Below are positions 5,708-11,127 of a stretch of 11,127 nt of DNA, in pieces. Both the position numbers and the translations under genes were made by a program. Source of the stretch: a bacterium. Its GTDB lineage: Bacteria; Planctomycetota; JACOTG01; JAUIME01. Location of the stretch: positions 1-11,127 of the forward strand of contig JAUIME010000099.1 of assembly GCA_030433195.1 (NCBI GenBank), written 5' to 3'. Positions within the stretch are counted from its first letter, which is position 1. Every line of letters starts with the position of its first letter. Under the pieces are notes generated by a model. It had not been told where the DNA came from, made no database searches, and saw nothing but the letters and a program-made list of their open reading frames with translations.

Positions 5708-7129
5708 ATGCAGCGACGCCTGAGTTTTCGAGTCTTCAGCCGCTTGCTCTTGGTGCCGGCGCTCGTGATCGCGAGCGTGCCGGTCTCGGCGCGCATTCCC
5801 CACATCGCCCCCGAGAACATCGAGAACCAGCGGATCCTGCCCGTGGCGTTCATCGGCGTCGACGTCATCACGATGGCCGACGCCACGCTCCTCGAGAATC
5901 AGACGGTGATCGTGCGCGACGGCAAGATCCGTCTGATCGGTCCGGCCGCCTCGGTGCGGGTTCCGTCCGACGTGCATCACGTGCAGGCGAAGGGCAAGGT
6001 GTTGATGCCGGCCCTCACCGACATGCACGTCCATATCCACAACGAAGACGATCTGCCGCTGTACCTCGCCAACGGCATCACGCGTCTGCGGGTGATGGGC
6101 GGGACCCGTGCGATCCTTCGCATGCGCGACCGCATCCGTGCCGGTGAGCTCCTCGGTCCCGAGTTGCGTGTCGCCGGACCGATGATCGACGGCGAGCGTC
6201 CGGTGTGGGCCCAAGCGGAACGCCTCACGGACCCGAAGGATGCCGACGCTCTCGTACGCGCCCAACGCGAAGCGGGCTACGAGTTCGTCAAGGTCTACGT
6301 CGGACTCTCGTCGCACGCCTACGTCGCGGTCGTACGCGCGGCGCGAAAGTACGGTCTCCCGGTCGTCGGGCACGTTCCCTACGACGTTCCCCTCGATCGC
6401 GTATTGCGATCCGGTCAGCTCTCGATCGAGCACCTCGACGGATACGTCGAAGCGATCCAGCGCGAGGGCTCGCCGTTCGCCGGCAAGTCCGACACCGATA
6501 CCCGGTTGTTCGCGATCGACCACATCGACGACGAGAAGCTCGCCGCGATCGCCGAGCAGACCGCGCGCGCCAACGTCTGGACGTGTCCGACGTTCGTCGT
6601 CGAGCAGAACTGGATGACCGCGGACGAGGCCTCGCCCAAGCTCGAGCATCCGCGCATGCGGCACATGATGGACGCGACGCTGCGGTGGTGGCGCAAGCAC
6701 GGCGGCACGAATCTCTCGAAGTCGCAGCACGACTACGTCCGCAAGCTCTACGACGTACGCAAGCGGCTCGTGCTCGCGATCCACCGCGCCGGCGGCAAGA
6801 TCCTCGCCGGGAGTGACAGCCCGAACCCGCTTCTCGTGCACGGCTTCGCTCTGCACGAAGAACTGGGCTACCTTCGCGACGCGGGCCTCTCGAATTTCGA
6901 CGTGCTCGAAGCCGCCACCGTGAACGCCGATGCCTTCTTCGACGGCCGCGCACGCGCCGGCACGCTGTACGTCGGGTCGGCCGTCGACCTCCTGCTCGTC
7001 GACGGCAATCCACTCGAAGACCTCGATGCGTTACGCGAGCCCCAAGGCCTTCTCATCGGCGGGCGATGGTATCCGCGCTACAAGCTCCGCCTCATGCTCG
7101 AAGAGGTCGCGTACGCGCGCAGCCGTTAG
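5708..7129 (+). CDS. Secreted metal-dependent amidohydrolase
   Basis: A 473-residue amidohydrolase-superfamily enzyme of the imidazolonepropionase-like/cyclic-imide group, which hydrolyses C-N bonds in small molecules or dipeptides. The N-terminus (RRLSFRVFSRLLLVPALVIASVPVSA) is a signal peptide with probable cleavage after SA at residue 28, so the enzyme should be periplasmic. A small beta-sandwich (about 45-100, VIVRDGKIRLIGPA) precedes the barrel. Metal-site residues are visible in order: H107 and H109 in DMHVHIH, K195 in FVKVYVG (the position of the carbamylated lysine in many relatives), H222 in GHVPYD, H242 in IEHLDGY and D370 in LAGSDSPNP. The C-terminus returns to the sandwich (GSAVDLLLVDGNPLEDL). 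All elements look intact and the length is normal. GAGGA (5699-5703) lies 4 nt upstream of the ATG. It is divergent from the modular surface protein. Substrate is unknown; these enzymes cannot be assigned from motifs alone. Confidence 0.9.
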   Translation: MQRRLSFRVFSRLLLVPALVIASVPVSARIPHIAPENIENQRILPVAFIGVDVITMADATLLENQTVIVRDGKIRLIGPAASVRVPSDVHHVQAKGKVLMPALTDMHVHIHNEDDLPLYLANGITRLRVMGGTRAILRMRDRIRAGELLGPELRVAGPMIDGERPVWAQAERLTDPKDADALVRAQREAGYEFVKVYVGLSSHAYVAVVRAARKYGLPVVGHVPYDVPLDRVLRSGQLSIEHLDGYVEAIQREGSPFAGKSDTDTRLFAIDHIDDEKLAAIAEQTARANVWTCPTFVVEQNWMTADEASPKLEHPRMRHMMDATLRWWRKHGGTNLSKSQHDYVRKLYDVRKRLVLAIHRAGGKILAGSDSPNPLLVHGFALHEELGYLRDAGLSNFDVLEAATVNADAFFDGRARAGTLYVGSAVDLLLVDGNPLEDLDALREPQGLLIGGRWYPRYKLRLMLEEVAYARSR

Positions 7130-7146
7130 CGGTAGCGGCGCGCCAT

Positions 7147-7190
7147 CGCGGTCGCGCGTCACGGGAGACGGCGCAGCGCGCGACACCGCG
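7147..7190. terminator. Possible bidirectional terminator hairpin
   Basis: Between the convergent stops at 7129 and 7197, CGCGGT-CGCGCG (7147-7158) pairs with CGCGCG-AC-ACCGCG (7177-7190), giving two 6-bp stems separated by a 2-nt bulge around an 18-nt loop. It is very stable but has no U-tract on either side, so the call rests on position and stem strength. Confidence 0.35.
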
Positions 7191-7196
7191 TACGAT

Positions 7197-9485
7197 TCAG
7201 TCGACGACACGAACGATCACCGCGTTCGTGAGACTCACGGGACCGTCGGCCGTCGAACCCGCATCTTCGATGAATCCCTGGAACGTCACGTCGACGGCGA
7301 ATCCGATGCCGTTCGGAAGCTCGACGAGCGTCGACGGCGCCGGCGTCGAGGGGAAGTCCGCTTCGCCGAGCCGCACCTCGAAGCCGAGGTTGTTCCACAC
7401 CTTCGCGAACTGCACGGGCTCGTTGCGATTGAGCGGCGTGGGGAACGTCGCGATCCCGAGCCCGAACGGCTGCGGAGTGATCGTCCCCGCATCGGGCAGC
7501 AACGCGTATCCATAGACGACGAAGTGGCCCGGCTCGGGTCCCGCCGGCGAAGGCATCGTCGTGATCGTGAGCGACTCACGGACCGCCACCACGACTTCGC
7601 GTGACGCGTCGCCCGCGCTCCCGTTCACGAACAGGACGTTCGCGAGCGAGCCGCTCACCGCATCGACACTTCCGAATCGGGCGGCGACGAGCGGATTCGA
7701 CTCGTCTGCGCCGACGTCGATTCGTACGTCGGCATCGCCGTTCGCATCGATCGTCCGGCTGTCCCCTTCGAAGTCGAACGAGCCGAGCTGCACGACATCG
7801 GGGTCGCCGGCGTCGATCAGTGGCGACTCGAGCCGCAAGCGGAAATCGCCCGCCGCGGGCTGCGCGAAGAGCGGATCGACATCGAGGTTACCGTCCCCCG
7901 GCCATCCGCCTTCGACGTCGCACCACGTGACCTCGAGCCCCGGCGCGGCCTCGAAGATCTGTGCGCCCTGCGGGGCCTGATTCCCCCACAGAATCGAATT
8001 GCCGAGCTCTCGTCGCGGGCTCGTGCCGTTGGTCTGGATGGCACCCCCACTCGTCCCCGCAACGTTGTTCGCGAACGTGACGCTCGCGAGCACCGCGGAC
8101 GAGCGATCGAGGAGCAAGCCGCCTCCCGCGAAGTCGACTTCGTTGCGCGTGACCATCGTGCTTTCGATGAGCAACTCGGAATCGACGAGCGCGAGCGCTC
8201 CACCGCTGCGCGCCCGGTTGTCGTTCAGCGTTCCGCGTCGCACCCGCACGATCGAGGCTCGCGAGAAGATCGCGCCGCCGAACAACTCGCTCTCGTTCTC
8301 TTCGATTCGGTTGTCACGCAGGTTCACGACCGCGTTCTCGATCGCGATCGCGCCGCCCGAATCGGGGGTTCGGTTGCCGCGGATCTCATTGTGTTCGAGT
8401 GTCGGCTCGGCTCCCCCCGTCACGAATACCGCCCCGCCTCCGAGTGACTCGCGCCCCGTGGTCTCGTTCGCGAGCATTCGATTGGCGATCACGAGAGGCG
8501 TCGACCCCGTATCGCAGGCGATCGCACCTCCATCGTCGGCCGTGTTCCGTTGCATGGTGTTCGACGAGATCGTCGGGGTCGAGTCGCCGAAGCACGCAAT
8601 GGCACCCCCGAGCCAAGCCGTCTCGTTGTCCTCGAAGACATTGTCCTCGATCACCGCGAACGACTGACTCAGATACACGCCTGCCGAATGCGCCATCGAG
8701 TGGTTCCCGGCGATGTCATTCGAGCGGATCCGCGGGTTGCTGCGGACGACGGCGATCGTTCCGCCGGCCCCTGAAAATCCCGACAGCGTGTTTCCCTCGA
8801 TGGTGTTGTCGACGACCACCGGTTCGCCCGCGTCGATGATCGCGATCGCCGCACCATAGCGCGCCGCGCTGCATCCACGAATCTCGTTCGAATCGACGAG
8901 AGCGTTCGAGTCGCTCTCGATGTAGACCGCACCGCCGTCGAGGTTCGCGCGATCCCCTTCGAAGACGTTGTCGCGAATCGTCGGCGACGAGATCGCGAGG
9001 CACCCGATGCTACCGCCGTAGTCCGCGAGATTGCCCATGAAGTGATTCCCCACGATCGTCGGGGACGAACCCGTGCAGAAGATCGCGCCTCCGAACGTCG
9101 AACCGACGATCACACGGCCACGCCCTCCCGTGAGCATGAACCCCTCGAGGATCGAGTCGGGCCCTTCGCCGCTTTGGAACGTCACGCACGGATGCGCTTG
9201 CTCGCCCGCGATCACGGTATTGGCGCCCCGCGCGCGGACGTGGATCGCCTTGCCGAGAAAGTCGACTTCTTCGAAGTAGAAGCCCGGCGCGACGTCGACG
9301 AGATCCCCACCGCTCGCCGCGTCGACCGCCGCCTGAATCGTCGAATAGTCCTCCGGGACGCGCAGCTCGACAGCCCGCGCATCACACGCCCATGCACCGA
9401 TCCAAGCATGGCACAGAAGGAAGACGAATCCCCGGGCGAGCGCTCGCGGCAGCGCGCGAGTCGTGGTGTGTGAAGTCGTGTTCAA
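7197..9485 (-). CDS. Secreted right-handed parallel beta-helix protein
   Basis: About 762 residues. The signal peptide (hydrophobic core GFVFLLCHAWIGAWA, cleavage after ARA near residue 38) is followed by the usual cap of pectate-lyase-like helices, LRVPEDYSTIQAAVDAA and GGDLVDVAPGFY. Fourteen rungs of about 27 residues run from about 132 to 486, each with a GGAI-like turn (GGAIFC, GGAVYI, GGAIAC and variants) and often FxxN or NxIxxN. A capping segment DPLF...SPLIDAGDPD (about 536-563) and a D-rich DANGDADVRIDVGADE stretch (about 579-595, perhaps Ca-binding) precede a C-terminal beta-rich domain of about 165 residues. No catalytic residues of a lyase can be assigned, so adhesion or surface polymer binding is likelier. 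No in-frame ATG exists near the signal peptide; TTG at 9485 is chosen because GAGGTG lies 4 nt upstream. The ATG at 9734 would add 83 unrelated residues and overlap the neighbour. Confidence 0.8.
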   Translation of the reverse strand: MNTTSHTTTRALPRALARGFVFLLCHAWIGAWACDARAVELRVPEDYSTIQAAVDAASGGDLVDVAPGFYFEEVDFLGKAIHVRARGANTVIAGEQAHPCVTFQSGEGPDSILEGFMLTGGRGRVIVGSTFGGAIFCTGSSPTIVGNHFMGNLADYGGSIGCLAISSPTIRDNVFEGDRANLDGGAVYIESDSNALVDSNEIRGCSAARYGAAIAIIDAGEPVVVDNTIEGNTLSGFSGAGGTIAVVRSNPRIRSNDIAGNHSMAHSAGVYLSQSFAVIEDNVFEDNETAWLGGAIACFGDSTPTISSNTMQRNTADDGGAIACDTGSTPLVIANRMLANETTGRESLGGGAVFVTGGAEPTLEHNEIRGNRTPDSGGAIAIENAVVNLRDNRIEENESELFGGAIFSRASIVRVRRGTLNDNRARSGGALALVDSELLIESTMVTRNEVDFAGGGLLLDRSSAVLASVTFANNVAGTSGGAIQTNGTSPRRELGNSILWGNQAPQGAQIFEAAPGLEVTWCDVEGGWPGDGNLDVDPLFAQPAAGDFRLRLESPLIDAGDPDVVQLGSFDFEGDSRTIDANGDADVRIDVGADESNPLVAARFGSVDAVSGSLANVLFVNGSAGDASREVVVAVRESLTITTMPSPAGPEPGHFVVYGYALLPDAGTITPQPFGLGIATFPTPLNRNEPVQFAKVWNNLGFEVRLGEADFPSTPAPSTLVELPNGIGFAVDVTFQGFIEDAGSTADGPVSLTNAVIVRVVD

Positions 9486-9489
9486 AGAA

Positions 9490-9495
9490 CACCTC
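9490..9495 (-). promoter_or_regulatory. Shine-Dalgarno site supporting a TTG start
   Basis: The minus strand reads GAGGTG here, 4 nt before the TTG at 9485-9483. This start puts a normal-length signal peptide at the N-terminus of the beta-helix protein. Confidence 0.45.
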
Positions 9496-9543
9496 GACGG
9501 CAGCGGAGAACGCGTCGATCGAGCACGACGCGTGGACAGGAAC

Positions 9544-9578
9544 GCCCCGGCCGAAGGTTCGCACCTGCCGGCCGGGGC
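9544..9578 (-). terminator. Strong hairpin in the intergenic region, second of two
   Basis: GCCCCGGCCG (9544-9553) is the exact reverse complement of CGGCCGGGGC (9569-9578). Inside it AGGT (9555-9558) pairs with ACCT (9563-9566) around the loop TCGC. It lies upstream of the beta-helix gene and 75 nt after the stop of the gene before it. No U-run follows, so it is either a U-less terminator or a leader stem. Confidence 0.4.
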
Positions 9579-9606
9579 CGCTGCATCGATTCTACCGGAG
9601 CCGTTC

Positions 9607-9641
9607 GGACTTCGCCACGCCGCGTCGGCGGAGCGAAGTCC
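9607..9641 (-). terminator. Strong hairpin just after the toroid-protein stop codon
   Basis: GGACTTCGC (9607-9615) pairs perfectly with GCGAAGTCC (9633-9641); after a 2x2 internal loop CGCCG (9618-9622) pairs with CGGCG (9626-9630) around a 3-nt loop. It begins 11 nt past the stop codon at 9653 on the minus strand, the usual place for a terminator or 3' end-protecting stem. It lacks a U-tract. Confidence 0.45.
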
Positions 9642-9652
9642 CGGCTCGCGCG

Positions 9653-10882
9653 CTACGGCAGGGTCTGCGCAAGCGCCATGACACCGAACGCCGTACCGTA
9701 GGCCTTGGTGGTGTTGGCGATCCAGAAGTCCCACATCGCGCCGTCGTCTTGCTGCGTCTTGATGAGCTCGTTGCGCAGTCGCTTCGCCCAGTGGGCACGA
9801 ACTCCCTCGGGAAGCGTGCCGATCGTCGACGCCGCGTAGTAGTGACCGAACATGTAGAAGTACGCCGCATTCGCGTAGTACGCCTCGTGCGGGATCGGCT
9901 TGTTCCGCGCCACGTCGAGAAACTTGTGATGCTCGAAGAACTGCTCGACGCCCTTCTCCATGTCTTCGGCGCTGACCTCCACGCCGGCGCGCAAGAGCGC
10001 GAGGTTACACACCTGGATCCGTCCGAGTGAGCCTTTCACTTGGTTGATCGATTCCATGCGGAGGTGCCGCGGGAGTGCGTCGACGCTGTAGAGGTACGCG
10101 CCGTTCGGTTGGCGGCAGCGCTCGATTGCACGGACAGCCGTGTGGAGCACTTTTTCGCGGACCTCGAGCCCGGCTTCCTTCGCCTCGACGAGCGCGAGCA
10201 CGCCGACCGCCGTCGTGAACGAGGTCGCCCAATCGGGACGCCAACCCGCGTTGGGGTTCGCGTAGTACCCCCAGCCCCCTCGCGGCGACTGGTAGCGATA
10301 CAAGCCGTCGAGCATCGTCATCGCGGCCTTGCGGAGCTCGGCTTCCTTGTCGGTGCCCGCGTAGCGCTCGTCGCGGATCGCACGCGCGAGCGTGCGCAAC
10401 CCGTAGACGAGCCCCCAGTTGTTGTCGAGATCCCACTCCGCGGGACGCTTGAGGTCGGCATTCGCGATCAGGAAATCGAGCCCGCGATCGGCGGCCTTCT
10501 TCGCGCGCTCGTCGGTACCGAGATCGAGCAGCGCGAGCGTCACGAGCGCGGTCGTCCCGACCGTCCAACAGTGATACGTCGCGGGATTCGCGAACCCGCT
10601 CGTGAACGTGGCGTTGCGGACGCCACCCCACGATCCGTTGTCGAGCTGTTCGGTGAGAAGGTATTCGAGCCCACGCTCGATCGCGCCGCGGACGCTCTCT
10701 TCGGTCGCGAACCCGTCCGCGTCGACGAGCTCGAGCGCGACTACCGCGGGCGTCTCTTTCGACATCGGCTTCTCCGCGGCTTCCTGCGCAGCAGCGGGTG
10801 CCACGCCTGCACCGTAGAGGAGTGCGCCGATCGCGAACGACGCGATCCCGAACCGACAGGCGACGTACGTCGCGCGTCTCAT
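9653..10882 (-). CDS. Secreted prenyltransferase/squalene-cyclase-fold protein
   Basis: A 409-residue protein with a signal peptide (core FGIASFAIGALLYGAGVA, cleavage after AAA at residue 32). The mature part is built of paired helices of the alpha/alpha-toroid, with repeated QxxxGxW-type motifs: QLDNGSWGG (about 79-87), QSPRGGWGYY, QPNGAYLYS and QQDDGAMWDFW near the C-terminus, plus repeated helices such as RGLEYLL, RGLDFLI and TALVTLALLDLG. The DxDD acid motif of squalene-hopene cyclases is not seen (the nearest is DLDNN), so terpene cyclisation is unlikely; the export signal also argues against it. In relatives the fold serves as a binding scaffold or an enzyme on peptides or glycans; the role here is unknown. 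The ATG overlaps the preceding gene's TGA in ATGA, and only AAGG touching the start codon is seen as a ribosome site, so translation is probably coupled. Two hairpins follow the stop. Confidence 0.85.
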   Translation of the reverse strand: MRRATYVACRFGIASFAIGALLYGAGVAPAAAQEAAEKPMSKETPAVVALELVDADGFATEESVRGAIERGLEYLLTEQLDNGSWGGVRNATFTSGFANPATYHCWTVGTTALVTLALLDLGTDERAKKAADRGLDFLIANADLKRPAEWDLDNNWGLVYGLRTLARAIRDERYAGTDKEAELRKAAMTMLDGLYRYQSPRGGWGYYANPNAGWRPDWATSFTTAVGVLALVEAKEAGLEVREKVLHTAVRAIERCRQPNGAYLYSVDALPRHLRMESINQVKGSLGRIQVCNLALLRAGVEVSAEDMEKGVEQFFEHHKFLDVARNKPIPHEAYYANAAYFYMFGHYYAASTIGTLPEGVRAHWAKRLRNELIKTQQDDGAMWDFWIANTTKAYGTAFGVMALAQTLP

Positions 10883-11127
10883 CCTTCGCTCGCTTTCTCG
10901 TCGAGATCGCGGAGCTGTCCTTCGAGCTTGGCGACCTCCGACTCCGCGGACAGGACCCCGATTCGCTTCTGCAACTCGCCCGTGCGCGCCGAGCGTGCCG
11001 CCTTGTCGACCTCGGCTTCTTGGCGTTCCACCGAAAGCTCCATCGAACGGGTCTCGCGCGGCAATTCGTGCTGTTCGAGCGCCTTCAGTTGCGATTCCTG
11101 AATGGCGATCCGCTGCGCGGCGCGCTC
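10879..11127 (-). CDS. Coiled-coil protein, C-terminal fragment
   Basis: The frame is open from the right edge to a TGA at 10881-10879, giving the last 82 residues of a longer protein. There is no stop upstream in frame within the window, so an internal TTG at 11064 should not be taken as the start. The sequence is almost wholly charged and heptad-like (E, K, R, Q, A, L), with segments such as ERAAQRIAIQESQLKALEQ and AKLEGQLRDLDEKASEG, and no W or F. It is a coiled coil by appearance. It forms an operon with the next gene through a 4-nt ATGA overlap, so it may help assemble or localise that secreted toroid protein. The family cannot be told from this end alone. Confidence 0.7.
   Translation of the reverse strand, partial: ERAAQRIAIQESQLKALEQHELPRETRSMELSVERQEAEVDKAARSARTGELQKRIGVLSAESEVAKLEGQLRDLDEKASEG

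Noticed and set aside
4606..5723. Plus-strand open frames of more than 300 codons opposite the modular surface protein
   Set aside because: Translations are dominated by R, S, A and P, no ribosome site, and the minus strand has a signal anchor and recognisable repeats.
5663..6856. 397-codon minus-strand frame opposite the amidohydrolase
   Set aside because: The plus strand carries the full set of amidohydrolase metal ligands; the antisense product is a biased mix of R, D, V and H.
9486..9734. ATG at 9734 as start of the beta-helix protein
   Set aside because: Would add 83 residues before the signal peptide, overlap the neighbouring gene by 82 nt and run through both strong hairpins.
10040..11101. 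353-codon plus-strand frame opposite the toroid protein
   Set aside because: Shadow of a minus-strand gene with signal peptide and repeat motifs; it also crosses two genes.

Overview
The window is about 11 kb of GC-rich bacterial DNA with no rRNA, tRNA, CRISPR array, insertion sequence or phage gene that I can recognise. The gene content suggests a member of the Planctomycetota or a similar large-genome, high-GC lineage. It has a secreted right-handed beta-helix protein with GGAI-type repeats, a secreted protein of the prenyltransferase/squalene-cyclase fold, a membrane-anchored string of carboxypeptidase-regulatory-like domains, and Rcp1-type single-domain response regulators. This lineage call is an inference from families, not from a marker gene; Myxococcota, Gemmatimonadota or Acidobacteriota remain possible.

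Layout. (1) 1-201, minus: first 67 codons of a secreted protein that runs off the left edge. (2) 202-919: a 718-bp intergenic region with two clean inverted repeats and a possible promoter for the next gene. (3) 920-3192: a signalling cluster made of an Rcp1-like response regulator (plus), a REC-HisKA-HATPase histidine kinase (minus, overlapping it tail to tail by 11 nt) and a second Rcp1-like response regulator (plus, divergent from the kinase). (4) 3221-5548, minus: a 775-residue protein with one N-terminal membrane segment and about seven beta-sandwich modules. (5) 5708-7129, plus: a secreted metal-dependent amidohydrolase, divergent from (4) across 159 bp that carry an inverted repeat overlapping the probable -10 element. 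(6) 7197-9485, minus: a secreted beta-helix protein, probably with a TTG start. (7) 9653-10882, minus: a secreted alpha/alpha-toroid protein, coupled by an ATGA overlap to (8) 10879-11127, minus: the C-terminal end of a coiled-coil protein that runs off the right edge.

How the genes work together. The three signalling genes very probably form one pathway. The kinase is soluble and takes its input through a receiver domain rather than a sensor domain, and the two stand-alone receivers are natural phosphate donors or acceptors. No output (DNA-binding or enzymatic) domain is present in the window. The remaining genes are mostly exported and alternate in strand, so most appear to be separate transcription units; only the last two form a clear operon. 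The most unusual non-coding signal is a cluster of eight GANTC sites in 104 bp that covers the kinase/regulator divergent promoter region.
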